Assembly: GCA_018402665.1 (NCBI GenBank)
Contig: JAGYIN010000009.1
Coordinates: forward strand, 1 to 63,969
From: Schleiferiaceae bacterium
Lineage (GTDB): Bacteria > Bacteroidota > Bacteroidia > Flavobacteriales > Schleiferiaceae
Reading direction: 5' to 3'
Length of the DNA: 63,969 bases
Part shown: in pieces, positions 1-7,116 of the stretch
How the letters are laid out: each line of letters begins with the position of its first letter
Numbering within the stretch: the stretch's first letter is position 1
Translations under genes and position numbers: made by a program
The notes under the pieces: model-generated
Seen by the model: only the letters and a program-made list of their open reading frames with translations
The model's database searches: none
Told to the model about the DNA's origin: nothing

Positions 1-1
1 A

Positions 2-202
2 GGTAGAAACATGGACGAAATCATCCGCTCTTTGCAGGCGCTTCAATTCAGCGATGAGCACAAGGTGGCCATGCCGTTGAACTGGAAACCAGGTGAAAAA
101 GTGATCATACCTCCACCAAAAACTTTGGAGGAGATGGATATCCGCTTGGCAGATGATAGCATTGAACGCGTTGATTTTTATCTCGCCAAGAAAGAAATCT
201 AA
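2..202 (+). CDS. Peroxiredoxin, C-terminal fragment (5' end outside window)
   Basis: Only the last 66 codons are present; the reading frame is open to the window edge (Gly-Arg-Asn precede the first visible Met), so this is a partial gene, not one starting at the ATG at 11. The tail reads [12 protein letters not shown], then [18 protein letters not shown] and a final LAKKEI. This matches the C-terminal domain of AhpC/TSA peroxiredoxins of the Prx6/1-Cys-like branch, where a 'HKVATPxNWxxGdxviiPP' stretch follows the catalytic fold. The family reduces hydrogen peroxide and organic peroxides in the cytoplasm. The peroxidatic cysteine lies upstream and cannot be seen. A good terminator follows directly. 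Confidence 0.85.
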   Translation, partial: GRNMDEIIRSLQALQFSDEHKVAMPLNWKPGEKVIIPPPKTLEEMDIRLADDSIERVDFYLAKKEI

Positions 203-225
203 TTACACTAAAGCCACAAATCAGA

Positions 226-249
226 CCCCGCGATTTCGCGGGGTTTTTT
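226..249 (+). terminator. Rho-independent terminator of the peroxiredoxin gene
   Basis: A perfect 7-bp stem CCCCGCG / CGCGGGG (226-232 with 237-243), loop ATTT, then six T residues (244-249), 24 nt after the stop codon. Confidence 0.9.
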
Positions 250-742
250 ATTGCTTTTTAGCATACTTCTTAAGCGTTTTGTACCACACACACAAACACT
301 ACTCTTCGCAGGATATCCAAGTTTCAATGTAATGAGCCTAGCAGAGTAAGGGAACCGAATCCACTATCCTACCTTACTTTGAATTCGAAATTTTGTTTGA
401 AACCAAATGTAAAGGCACCGAAAACATTGGGATTCTGGAATTACACGTGATTCCAAACGTGTGTTCGGAATAATCCGAACAAAAAATTCAGGCCATTACA
501 AGGCCTTACCGGGCAATAATTCACTCAACCTGATCTGGTTCATCCATTCGATTGAGCTTCGACCTTTTCTCCAGAATATCTACAAGGAAAAGCCTTGATG
601 CACAGCATCAGGGCTTTTTTTATGCCCGGACTTGTGCCTGCACAAAAGTCCAAGCGCTCCTTATTGCTAAGAAATAGGATGAAGACTTCGAGCTGTTCGT
701 TGATGAGATCTCAAAATGGGAAAAAGACTAGGAGACTGCGCG
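250..742. other. Non-coding gap of about 490 nt with several dyads
   Basis: No convincing gene is seen. The stretch holds dyads TGGAAT/ATTCCA (436-455) and GTTCGGA-ATAA-TCCGAAC (463-480), and a GGCC/GGCC dyad near 493-508. A CTCAA/TTGAG pair near 522-555 follows, and then the terminator-like hairpin at 588-621. This could be a small structured RNA or simply decayed sequence. A short open stretch (678-731) encodes DEDFELFVDEISKWEKD behind an in-frame stop and has no start codon. Confidence 0.4.
588..621. terminator. Strong hairpin terminator, probably bidirectional
   Basis: Thirteen-base arms (588-600 AAAAGCCTTGATG and 606-618 CATCAGGGCTTTT) pair with one G-T wobble around the loop CACAG, followed on the plus strand by a run of seven T (615-621). 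Read on the minus strand it lies about 120 nt after the AraC stop and ends in GGCTTTT, so it may also end the araC transcript. No gene on the plus strand immediately upstream explains it. Confidence 0.7.
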
Positions 743-1669
743 CTATACCGCGAACATGCTGTTCGACATGCGGAAAGCCTGGGGAGTGGTTCCTGTGAAG
801 GCTTTAAACACGCGGTTGAAATAACTTTGGCTTTTGAACCCCGCGTAGATTGCTGCATCTGAGAGGCTCATGTTCGGTTTCTTTAGGGCACGTTTCGCTC
901 GGTCGATGCGTTCAGAATTAATGAACTGGACAGGGGTCATGCCGATTTCGTTTTTAAAGGCACGGAAAAATTGGGCACGGGAAAGACAAGCCTTATCGGC
1001 CAATTCCTCCACATGAATCTCCGAAGTAATGTTCGTGCGTATATAATGAATCGCATAGGCCAAACGATGGGACATATGCAGCGCCATCGCATTTTCCAAT
1101 AAGAAGTTCTTCGCCCCGGTGCGCAGCAATAGTGCCACCAGCTCACGGGTGATCAGAGACGCCTTCAAATCTCGCACGCTGTCTTCATTTATCATCGTGT
1201 CGATCAGCGTATTCGTCGCAAACGACAGATCCTTCGAATTATTCACGTGAAAGTTTCGCTGCGACCAGCTCCATTCTTTGTCTTCTAAGCGAGTATGCTG
1301 CTCGTTCATCCACAGCGCCACATCAGAGATCAGCTCTGGGCAAATCTCCAGCGCCATACACTGGGTGGGGTTGTTCCTGTTCGCCTCCGGAAAATCTATG
1401 GTCATCGACTCCGCGGAGGGCATAGCGATCGTCTCGCCTGGAACAAACTCAAACGGGTCACGATCGCCTAGATGCATCACCTTCTTGCCCTGAATCATGC
1501 TCACCACAACAGGGTTGTGAAAAACCAGGTCAAACTCATAGGATGCCTTTTGGGTCTCGAACACATTTAATATGCTCACCTCAGAATGGTGTGCGGTACG
1601 GTGCTCGACCTCGCGCTGAGGTTTAGAGAAGATCTTGTGTTTTTGTTTGAGATTAACGGCGTTGAGCAT
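743..1669 (-). CDS. AraC-family transcriptional regulator
   Basis: 308 residues. The N-terminal two thirds is a sensor/dimerisation region of the AraC_N type (weakly conserved; FVPGETIAMPSAESMTIDF is typical of its cupin-like part). The last ~100 residues form the two helix-turn-helix motifs of AraC/XylS regulators: the first around 'IHVEELADKACLSRAQFFRAF', the second around 'LSDAAIYAGFKSQSYFNRVF', followed by the usual FKAFTGTTPQAFR. It is divergent from the aldehyde dehydrogenase gene at 1844, with a 175-nt shared control region that carries nested palindromes. By position it is most likely the local activator or repressor of the dehydrogenase/DUF779 pair; the effector is probably an alcohol or aldehyde (inference). 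Confidence 0.9.
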   Translation of the reverse strand: MLNAVNLKQKHKIFSKPQREVEHRTAHHSEVSILNVFETQKASYEFDLVFHNPVVVSMIQGKKVMHLGDRDPFEFVPGETIAMPSAESMTIDFPEANRNNPTQCMALEICPELISDVALWMNEQHTRLEDKEWSWSQRNFHVNNSKDLSFATNTLIDTMINEDSVRDLKASLITRELVALLLRTGAKNFLLENAMALHMSHRLAYAIHYIRTNITSEIHVEELADKACLSRAQFFRAFKNEIGMTPVQFINSERIDRAKRALKKPNMSLSDAAIYAGFKSQSYFNRVFKAFTGTTPQAFRMSNSMFAV

Positions 1670-1736
1670 ATGGCGGATGGTATTGGCGGTTTCGGTAGGG
1701 TTAAGTTACCTAAAAATTGGTTTGAATTTGCCTCGT

Positions 1737-1770
1737 TCTCATTATGAGATTATTGTACAAAACAATGAGA
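1737..1770. promoter_or_regulatory. Nested inverted repeats, candidate AraC operator
   Basis: TCTCATT (1737-1743) and AATGAGA (1764-1770) form a 7-bp inverted repeat. Inside it lie a second dyad, TCTCAT-T-ATGAGA (1737-1749), and an ATTGT/ACAAT pair (about 1752-1766). It sits in the shared intergenic region, 74 nt before the dehydrogenase ATG and 67 nt before the araC start. The palindromes are seen directly; AraC binding is inferred from position. Confidence 0.45.
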
Positions 1771-1843
1771 CTGATTAAAGGGCGTTTTGACATTTTATAA
1801 ACCAATTTAGACCAAAGCAATAACAATACTAAAACACAGCACT

Positions 1844-3352
1844 ATGAGTACTACCTTATTCGATCGCCCAACGCTAAAGGCAGATTACGGAAATTACATC
1901 GGCGGAAAATTCGTCGCTCCTGTAGACGGCCACTACTTCGATGTCACCACACCTACAGACGGCACGGTAATCACGAAAGTAGCACGCAGTAACAGTAAAG
2001 ACGTAGAGCTTGCCCTTGATGCAGCACACGCCGCATACGCTACCTGGAAACATTCTTCGGTTACCGAGCGCAGCAACATGCTACTTAAAATAGCCGACAT
2101 CGTTGAGGCCAACCACCACAAACTCGCCGCCATCGAAACCCTAGACAACGGAAAAAGTATCCGCGAGACCATCAATGCCGATGTCGCCCTAGTGATCGAT
2201 CATTTCCGCTACTTCGCAGGTGTCATCCGTGCAGAGGAAGGTTCTGTAAGTGAACTCGACCAGCACACCGTAAGTATGAACATCAAAGAGCCGGTAGGCG
2301 TAGTCGCACAAATCATCCCTTGGAACTTCCCGCTTCTTATGGCAGCATGGAAGATTGCTCCAGCACTCGCTGCAGGGAATTGTGTCATCGTTAAACCAGC
2401 AGAGCAAACACCGGTAGGTTTATCGGTTCTTATGGAACTCGTCGGACACCTCATTCCTCCAGGTGTTTTGAATATTGTTCACGGTTTCGGACCTGAAGCT
2501 GGAAAGCCTCTCGCTCAAAGCTCTCGGGTGCACAAGGTTGCCTTCACAGGTGAAACCACCACAGGTCGCTTGATCATGCAATACGCTTCTGAAAACCTGA
2601 ATCCAGTGACCATGGAGCTCGGTGGAAAGTCGCCAAACATCTTCTTTAAGTCTGTCATGGACCAAGACGATGCTTTCCTCAACAAATGTGTCGAAGGAGC
2701 CGTGATGTTCGCATTGAACCAAGGAGAAGTATGTACCTGTCCATCACGTATTCTCGTACACGAAGACATTTACGATGCATTCATGGAGCGTGTGATCGCT
2801 CGCACGAAGGCTATCAAGATGGGTAATCCATTCGATACGAATACCATGATGGGGGCTCAAGCTTCCGAGGACCAATTCAATAAAATCCTCAGCTATATCA
2901 AAATTGGCCAAGAAGAAGGTGCTGAACTCCTTTGCGGTGGGGCACCAGCCGAGCTCGATGGCGATTATTCAAACGGATATTACATCCAACCGACCATCCT
3001 CAAAGGCCACAATAAGATGCGTGTCTTCCAAGAGGAAATCTTCGGCCCTGTAGTCGCAGTAACCACCTTTAAAACCACGGAAGAAGCACTAGAGATCGCA
3101 AACGATACGCTCTACGGACTTGGAGCCGGCGTTTGGACGCGTGATTCGCACGAACTCTACCAAGTACCACGTGCCATCGAAGCCGGCCGCGTATGGGTAA
3201 ACTGTTACCACGCCTACCCCGCACACGCCCCGTTCGGTGGGTACAAGCAATCTGGCTTCGGTCGTGAGACGCACCTCATGATGCTGAACCACTACCGCCA
3301 GAACAAAAACATGCTCATCTCTTACGATAAGAATGCACTAGGTTTCTTCTAG
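1844..3352 (+). CDS. NAD-dependent aldehyde dehydrogenase (ExaC/AldB type)
   Basis: 502 residues, the full length of the class. It oxidises aldehydes (typically acetaldehyde) to carboxylates with NAD(P)+. Visible landmarks: the cofactor/oxyanion segment [19 protein letters not shown] (about 157-175) with [18 protein letters not shown] at 234-241; the general base Glu258 in MELGGKSPN; and the catalytic Cys297 in [11 protein letters not shown], with a second cysteine two residues on. The [11 protein letters not shown] form is characteristic of the ExaC/AldB subgroup. It is divergent from an AraC regulator and is followed by a terminator and a DUF779 gene, an association common in Bacteroidota and Proteobacteria. 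Cytoplasmic. Confidence 0.93.
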   Translation: MSTTLFDRPTLKADYGNYIGGKFVAPVDGHYFDVTTPTDGTVITKVARSNSKDVELALDAAHAAYATWKHSSVTERSNMLLKIADIVEANHHKLAAIETLDNGKSIRETINADVALVIDHFRYFAGVIRAEEGSVSELDQHTVSMNIKEPVGVVAQIIPWNFPLLMAAWKIAPALAAGNCVIVKPAEQTPVGLSVLMELVGHLIPPGVLNIVHGFGPEAGKPLAQSSRVHKVAFTGETTTGRLIMQYASENLNPVTMELGGKSPNIFFKSVMDQDDAFLNKCVEGAVMFALNQGEVCTCPSRILVHEDIYDAFMERVIARTKAIKMGNPFDTNTMMGAQASEDQFNKILSYIKIGQEEGAELLCGGAPAELDGDYSNGYYIQPTILKGHNKMRVFQEEIFGPVVAVTTFKTTEEALEIANDTLYGLGAGVWTRDSHELYQVPRAIEAGRVWVNCYHAYPAHAPFGGYKQSGFGRETHLMMLNHYRQNKNMLISYDKNALGFF

Positions 3353-3390
3353 GCAACTCCACTAGAACCTACGCCATGTAAACCGCCAGA

Positions 3391-3419
3391 GGGCACCCGC
3401 TAGTACGGGTGCCCTTTTT
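3391..3419 (+). terminator. Rho-independent terminator after the aldehyde dehydrogenase
   Basis: Perfect 9-bp stem GGGCACCCG / CGGGTGCCC (3391-3399 with 3406-3414), loop CTAGTA, then five T. It lies between the dehydrogenase and DUF779 genes, so DUF779 is either expressed at a lower level by read-through or from its own promoter. Confidence 0.92.
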
Positions 3420-3457
3420 CGTAACTTGAACTTGAACATACAAAACATCAAAACACA

Positions 3458-3835
3458 ATGAATCCACGCGTTGCATTTACCCCAGAAGCAAAGGCCCTAA
3501 TGGATGAACTCCGTGCGTTTCACGGTCCGATCATGTTTCACCAGAGTGGAGGATGTTGCGACGGAAGCTCGCCGATGTGCTTTGCACTGGATGATTTTAA
3601 AATTGGCCAAGTAGATGTGTACCTCGGTGATGTCGATGGTGCACCTTTTTATATGTCTTCTTCCCAGTTCGAATATTGGAAACACACCCACCTCACGCTC
3701 GATGTTACTCCAGGCCGCGGTTCCTCATTCTCCATCGAAATCCCCACCGGGAAACGATTCATGATCCACAGCCGCATTTTTACCGACCAAGAAATGGCCG
3801 AGTTGCCGGAGCCTCCTCAAGGAAAACAGCACTAA
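3458..3835 (+). CDS. DUF779 family protein
   Basis: 125 residues, full family length. The conserved motif FHQSGGCCDGSSPMC near residues 27-41, with paired cysteines, marks DUF779 proteins. These are regularly encoded beside ExaC-type aldehyde dehydrogenases and have no firmly established biochemical role that I can state. No signal peptide or membrane segment is seen, so it is probably cytosolic; the CC pair could bind metal or take part in redox chemistry (inference). A terminator separates it from the dehydrogenase gene. Its 3' end is 20 nt from the convergent ars-like operon. Confidence 0.85.
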   Translation: MNPRVAFTPEAKALMDELRAFHGPIMFHQSGGCCDGSSPMCFALDDFKIGQVDVYLGDVDGAPFYMSSSQFEYWKHTHLTLDVTPGRGSSFSIEIPTGKRFMIHSRIFTDQEMAELPEPPQGKQH

Positions 3836-3854
3836 CTCTTGCAGTAGTTTAAAT

Positions 3855-4592
3855 CTATTTTTCTCCAGCAGTCCTTTCTTCAGCTACAATGAGTTTTTGC
3901 TTCATATAACTGGTTAAGAAGAGGAAATCTCTCCCTATTTGGGCGACGGTTTCGTCGTACTTAAGATCCTGTGATGGTGTGCCATCAAAGTGGCGAGGGT
4001 CGTCATACGGCAAAGCGAATCTCCCTACAGCACCATCTACAACGGGGCATGATTGATCTGCGTCAGAACAAACCATGACAGCAATAAAGCCTTGCTTAGG
4101 ATTAGTCGCGTGGGTATATACTTTGGATTGTTTTTGCCAAACTGGATAGTGACCAGGACTAACGGATACAACTGGATTAACAATTTTTTTGTCGAAAGCA
4201 ACGGAAAAGCCTGCACGTTCTAATGCGCCGATAGCATTTGGATTAAAAGCCGTAGCCTCCAATCCTCCAGAAAAAGACTGGTAACCGGAAATACCGTAAT
4301 AGACCAGACCATATTGGAACCAGGTATCTGAGATATGGCTTCTTCTCGAATTATGCGTACATACGAATAAGACTTTAGTAGCTTTAGAGGTAGTACGCTG
4401 CTCAATTAAGAAGTCTCCTAACTCAATCAATTGTTCTTTGCGCTCTTCTGTAATTAAATGCGTTTCGTCCACCAACTGCTCGGTCGTTTTTCTTAATTCA
4501 GCATTGATTTTTATCGGCGAAGTAACTTGTCCAAAGCTGGATAGACTTAACAGCAATAGTGCGACAGCAAAAAATGGAGTATACTTTTTCAT
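3855..4592 (-). CDS. Exported low-molecular-weight phosphatase / arsenate-reductase-like protein
   Basis: The open frame extends upstream to 4661, but the start at 4592 is preferred because it begins a textbook signal peptide, MKKYTPFFAVALLLLSLSSFGQ; 245 residues result. The P-loop CTHNSRR (Cys78-X5-Arg84) followed by SHISDTW is the active site of the LMW protein-tyrosine-phosphatase / thioredoxin-type arsenate reductase fold. In Bacteroidota such proteins are regularly found in ars operons next to ArsR and DUF6428. A cysteine-rich stretch VCSDADQSCPVVDG and the pattern ALPYDDPRHFDGTP near the C-terminus fit this subgroup. It is the last gene of the three-gene operon. Export to the periplasm is odd for a cytosolic thiol-dependent arsenate reductase, so a phosphatase-like or arsenic-sequestering role is also possible. 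Confidence 0.8.
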   Translation of the reverse strand: MKKYTPFFAVALLLLSLSSFGQVTSPIKINAELRKTTEQLVDETHLITEERKEQLIELGDFLIEQRTTSKATKVLFVCTHNSRRSHISDTWFQYGLVYYGISGYQSFSGGLEATAFNPNAIGALERAGFSVAFDKKIVNPVVSVSPGHYPVWQKQSKVYTHATNPKQGFIAVMVCSDADQSCPVVDGAVGRFALPYDDPRHFDGTPSQDLKYDETVAQIGRDFLFLTSYMKQKLIVAEERTAGEK

Positions 4593-4635
4593 TGAAATAA
4601 AGTTATTGTCTAGTGTAATTTTGATTGTTTCGTAA

Positions 4636-5094
4636 TTAGCAGCAGCCTGACCCCGGTGCACAAGAGGTTGCTAAAAGTTGCGATTTCTGTGGTTTGGATA
4701 TTGGAATACCGCAATTATCCATAGCTAAGCAGTCGGTTTGGGTAGGTGCCAATAAAAAGGTATCGCCATTAAATTCAAGATGGTACTTACCTATAGTGTC
4801 TTTTTGATATTCAACTTCGATTTCTAGATCCTCAAGACCAAGCCTTTTTTCTGCGATTTCTATGATGGATTTTAATCTATCTGCACCTAGGCGATGATCA
4901 AAATCTTCTGCTGTGAAGAGCTGAAAGTTGATAATAGATTCATTTCGTAATGTTCCTCCACAGTCGATAAAACGTTTGGTACATACCCCAACTTCTGTGA
5001 TATGAAAGTGTTGCGGAACTGCTTCGCCATTGGGCAGTTTAAACTGCACCTCGCTCAATTGATCTAGAGTAAATTTGATTTCGGATAATTTCAT
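4636..5094 (-). CDS. DUF6428 family protein (ars-operon associated)
   Basis: 152 residues. The recognisable features are the N-terminal QFKLPNGEAVPQHFHITEVG, a middle segment ending VEYQKDTIGKYHLEF, and a cysteine-rich tail SCAPGSGCC. The family is a frequent neighbour of arsR and arsenate-reductase-like genes in Flavobacteriia; its biochemical function is not known to me. The HFHI motif and the terminal CAPGSGCC suggest thiol or metalloid binding (inference). It follows arsR after a 52-nt gap that holds a second copy of the operator-like motif, and lies 43 nt upstream of the phosphatase-like gene. Confidence 0.75.
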   Translation of the reverse strand: MKLSEIKFTLDQLSEVQFKLPNGEAVPQHFHITEVGVCTKRFIDCGGTLRNESIINFQLFTAEDFDHRLGADRLKSIIEIAEKRLGLEDLEIEVEYQKDTIGKYHLEFNGDTFLLAPTQTDCLAMDNCGIPISKPQKSQLLATSCAPGSGCC

Positions 5095-5107
5095 GAATAA
5101 TTGGTTT

Positions 5108-5128
5108 ATTGCTATATTACGATAAATA
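5108..5128 (-). promoter_or_regulatory. Operator-like repeat, copy 2 (between arsR and the DUF6428 gene)
   Basis: On the plus strand this 21-nt site contains the core atattacgataaata and differs at a single base from the site in front of arsR (5497-5517). It lies 13 nt upstream of the DUF6428 start, which suggests that the downstream genes have a second, ArsR-controlled promoter. The near-identity is seen directly; ArsR binding is inferred. Confidence 0.55.
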
Positions 5129-5146
5129 GGTTAAATTTTTTTTTCC

Positions 5147-5488
5147 TTAGCAGCAGTCGTCCAGAGTAGTTGGCTCATACTGCTCAAATAATTGAGCGAA
5201 TTGTGTACTTATTTCAGACCAGCGTTTTGCGTTAATACAATAGCTTACTCGCGAACCCTCAATGGTGCCTTGGATGACGTCAATATCTTTTAATTCTCTC
5301 AGATGTTGACTTATGGTAGCTTGTGCCAACCCAAGTTCTTGAACCAAATCGCCATTTATACAGGCATTTGATTTTAGCAGGTACTGAATAATTGCAACTC
5401 GTGCTGGGTGCGCGAAAGCCTTCGCGTAGGTGGCAATAGCATTCTGTTTATCTGAAAAAAGATCTGTTTTAGTAACGCCCATTTGCAT
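5147..5488 (-). CDS. ArsR/SmtB-family metalloregulator
   Basis: 113 residues, typical ArsR length. The winged helix is clear: FAHPARVAIIQYLL, then the recognition helix region LGLAQATISQHLRELKDIDV, then a wing IEGSRVSYCIN. Cysteines are Cys43 (NACINGD), Cys84 and a terminal pair Cys112-Cys113; the classical CVCDL pair of the plasmid-type ArsR is absent, so the sensing site is probably of a different layout that uses the terminal CC pair. It heads a minus-strand operon with DUF6428 and the exported CX5R protein. It probably represses its own operon through the sites at 5497-5517 and 5108-5128. Start could also be Met3. Confidence 0.9.
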   Translation of the reverse strand: MQMGVTKTDLFSDKQNAIATYAKAFAHPARVAIIQYLLKSNACINGDLVQELGLAQATISQHLRELKDIDVIQGTIEGSRVSYCINAKRWSEISTQFAQLFEQYEPTTLDDCC

Positions 5489-5496
5489 GAATTAAC

Positions 5497-5517
5497 ATTG
5501 CAATATTACGATAAATA
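5497..5517 (-). promoter_or_regulatory. Operator-like repeat, copy 1 (in front of arsR)
   Basis: This 21-nt site has the core atattacgataaata and lies 8 nt upstream of the arsR start. It matches the site at 5108-5128 in 20 of 21 positions. An autoregulatory ArsR operator is the simplest reading. Confidence 0.55.
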
Positions 5518-5764
5518 AGTATTATGTACCCATTCAACGAGAATGATTTTTAGAGTACGCAACTAAATGCAACTAAGTTCGGTGAAGAGTGCCGTAATAA
5601 TGAGGGTTTAATAGTCAGTTATCAATAGTGCAATCATTAGCTAAAAGTATACTGAAGTTCTAAGTTCATTGAGGTTTATATAAAGCTCAAGGAGTGCTTT
5701 CCGCCTGTTCGATTCGCCGCGATATGACCCGAATACACCTAGCGCAACGTACGGGTGAGAAATA
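5518..5764. other. Intergenic gap with no recognisable gene
   Basis: AT-rich at first, becoming GC-richer near 5700-5755. I see no start codon with a plausible protein, no terminator and no tRNA-like fold. A TTCGATTC octamer near 5707 resembles a tRNA T-loop but its flanks do not pair. Confidence 0.5.
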
Positions 5765-5788
5765 AAATGTAAAGTCTTATTTACATTT
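5765..5788. promoter_or_regulatory. Perfect 9-bp inverted repeat, candidate operator of the XRE pair
   Basis: AAATGTAAA (5765-5773) and TTTACATTT (5780-5788) are exact reverse complements, separated by 6 nt. The site lies 13 nt upstream of a consensus -7 element and 40 nt before the membrane protein start. The spacing suits a dimeric XRE regulator such as the one encoded at 6212. Confidence 0.5.
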
Positions 5789-5801
5789 AAATAAATTCAG
5801 T

Positions 5802-5809
5802 TACTTTTG
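5802..5809 (+). promoter_or_regulatory. Candidate -7 promoter element for the membrane protein/XRE pair
   Basis: TACTTTTG fits the Bacteroidota -7 consensus TAnnTTTG exactly and lies 19 nt before the ATG at 5829. No clear -33 TTG is present at standard spacing, which would fit a regulated promoter. Confidence 0.45.
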
Positions 5810-5828
5810 TCAACTAAACTTTACAAAA

Positions 5829-6215
5829 ATGAAAGAACAGAGAAAACGTGCTACGATAAAATTGGCTTTATGGACTGTCTTGTGGGTAGTATCGACCGCC
5901 ATTTCAACCTTTGGGCCAATGTTTTTATGGGAAACACGTACGTTGACTGTAGTTGCAATCGCGCTAAACTTGATTATTGGAATTGGTGCTATTCTAGCGA
6001 ACGTTGGGCAGTTTCACACGATGGACGAACTAGAAAAGAAAATCCAACTTGAAGCTATGGCGGTATCCCTCGGTATTACGGTGGTATTTGGAATTTCGTA
6101 TTCGATGATGGAACAAAATGGTCTTATTGAATCTGCTGAAATTGGTTTTTTAATTCTTGTCCAGGGAATCAGTTTTTATATAACCATGCTTGTGAATAGA
6201 AAGCGATTTGCATGA
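5829..6215 (+). CDS. Four-helix membrane protein of unknown function, paired with XRE regulator
   Basis: 128 residues. Four hydrophobic segments are visible: about 12-32 (ALWTVLWVVSTAISTFGPMF), 40-58, 76-93 and 105-121, with a short charged loop (MDELEKKIQLE) in the middle. No catalytic motif is seen and I do not recognise the family. The stop codon overlaps the start of the XRE gene in an ATGA, so the two are translationally coupled. Such small membrane protein/XRE pairs occur in Firmicutes and Bacteroidota, where the membrane protein may act as sensor or partner of the regulator; that role is inference. Confidence 0.8.
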   Translation: MKEQRKRATIKLALWTVLWVVSTAISTFGPMFLWETRTLTVVAIALNLIIGIGAILANVGQFHTMDELEKKIQLEAMAVSLGITVVFGISYSMMEQNGLIESAEIGFLILVQGISFYITMLVNRKRFA

Positions 6216-6406
6216 AGAATTCAGTGAAAGATCGTCGTAAACTATTGAAAATGACGCAGGAAGAATTTGGGGATTTAATAGGAGTTTCGAGGCAGACCAT
6301 CAATGCGATTGAAAAAGAAAAGTTTGATCCAAGCTTGCCAACGGCTTTTAAAATGGCAGAACTATTTCAATGTGCCATAGAGGAGTTATTTGAATTTGAA
6401 CGCTAA
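6212..6406 (+). CDS. Small XRE/Cro-type transcriptional regulator
   Basis: 64 residues, almost entirely the HTH_3 domain: LLKMTQEEFGDLIGVSRQTI is the helix-turn-helix, followed by NAIEKEKFDPSLPTAF and a final FQCAIEELFEFE. This is the short single-domain (YgzD/YozG-like) form. It overlaps the preceding membrane protein gene by 4 nt and probably binds the inverted repeat at 5765-5788. Confidence 0.9.
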   Translation: MKNSVKDRRKLLKMTQEEFGDLIGVSRQTINAIEKEKFDPSLPTAFKMAELFQCAIEELFEFER

Positions 6407-6673
6407 GAACTATCACTAGTAAGCAACATTCGACTGTCTGAGTCATTGCCGTTAGTGTTATTGTCACGGGAGCAAGAGGGCAAAAAAATAATGATACTAA
6501 AGCGCATGTTATAAATATAACCAAAGCCCCTTGACATTGAGCATGTTGTGAAATCCGTTTAATTGCTTGGTTCAATGCAAGACTCTTTTTATTTAATATC
6601 GCCTTACCTAATGAACATCAATGGAGCCTTAGGGTTATACTTGTTGAAAATCAATTAGTTAAAGACAGACACT
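6407..6673. other. Intergenic gap, no gene recognised
   Basis: AT-rich, with scattered stops in all frames. No terminator or clear promoter element was found; a leader for the two micro-proteins downstream may begin here. Confidence 0.4.
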
Positions 6674-6859
6674 ATGGCACACTTTATAAACAATTGGTAC
6701 CCGGTTATCATCGCATTTGTTGCATTACTTTATTCCGTTGGAATGGGTCTAACGGGACATGCTGAAGAGGCACAATATTCAGCGCACTGGCCAGGAACCA
6801 TCTTATTATTTGCCATTGCCATACGTCAACGTAGATTGACAAATTCTAAAAAAGAATAG
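6674..6859 (+). CDS. Small membrane protein (61 aa), unknown function
   Basis: Two hydrophobic stretches are separated by the polar GHAEEAQYSAHWPG: residues about 8-26 (WYPVIIAFVALLYSVGMGL) and 41-50. The tail IRQRRLTNSKKE is basic and would face the cytoplasm. Family not recognised. It is followed after 3 nt by another micro-protein, and both converge on a BCCT transporter gene. Short two-helix proteins of this type sometimes accompany symporters as accessory subunits; this is only a contextual suggestion. Confidence 0.6.
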   Translation: MAHFINNWYPVIIAFVALLYSVGMGLTGHAEEAQYSAHWPGTILLFAIAIRQRRLTNSKKE

Positions 6860-6862
6860 GTT

Positions 6863-7033
6863 ATGAGTATTCAGATGTACTTGGTTGGTGGTGTTTTATT
6901 CGCGATCTATATATGTTTCACTATTTGGAATATTGTTCATAATAACAAAGCGCAGGAATCTAGAAAGAACTCTAAATCCAGCGGTAAGGACAGTTTAGAA
7001 AAAGGTGGAATGGGCAGTAAGTCCAGTAAATAA
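6863..7033 (+). CDS. Micro membrane protein (56 aa), unknown function
   Basis: Begins MSIQMYLVGGVLFAIYICF, a single transmembrane helix (about residues 5-24), followed by a strongly basic and serine-rich tail (KNSKSSGKDSLEKGGMGSKSSK at the end, in two parts). It starts 3 nt after the stop of the 61-aa gene, so the two are very likely co-transcribed. A strong terminator lies 33 nt downstream. No family is recognised; the translation is supported by spacing, composition and the terminator only. Confidence 0.55.
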   Translation: MSIQMYLVGGVLFAIYICFTIWNIVHNNKAQESRKNSKSSGKDSLEKGGMGSKSSK

Positions 7034-7066
7034 ATCCTTAGGAAAAAGCTTTAACAATAAAAAGGC

Positions 7067-7094
7067 AAAGGCCCGGGATACCCGGGCCTTTTTT
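7067..7094. terminator. Strong terminator between convergent micro-protein and BCCT genes
   Basis: Arms AAAGGCCCGGG (7067-7077) and CCCGGGCCTTT (7081-7091) with loop ATA, followed by further T. The A-rich left flank allows function on both strands. Confidence 0.9.
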
Positions 7095-7116
7095 CTAAAT
7101 CAGTAATTAAACGACA

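Noticed and set aside
520-560. AACCTGATCTGG, identical to a conserved 12-nt piece of TPP riboswitches
   Set aside because: The required TAATGCCAGCG continuation and the upstream CTGAGA element are absent, and no thiamine gene follows. A chance match or a dead remnant is more likely.
678-731. Open stretch encoding DEDFELFVDEISKWEKD, possibly the tail of a broken gene
   Set aside because: It is preceded by an in-frame stop, has no start codon, and I cannot name a family. Read-through past its own stop gives a frame antisense to the well-supported AraC C-terminus, so chance is likely.
595-798. 67-codon plus-strand frame
   Set aside because: It begins inside the terminator hairpin and overlaps the 3' end of araC; arginine- and serine-rich content without any motif.
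5700-5730. tRNA T-loop-like TTCGATTC
   Set aside because: The flanking bases do not pair, and no anticodon or acceptor arm is present within 80 nt.
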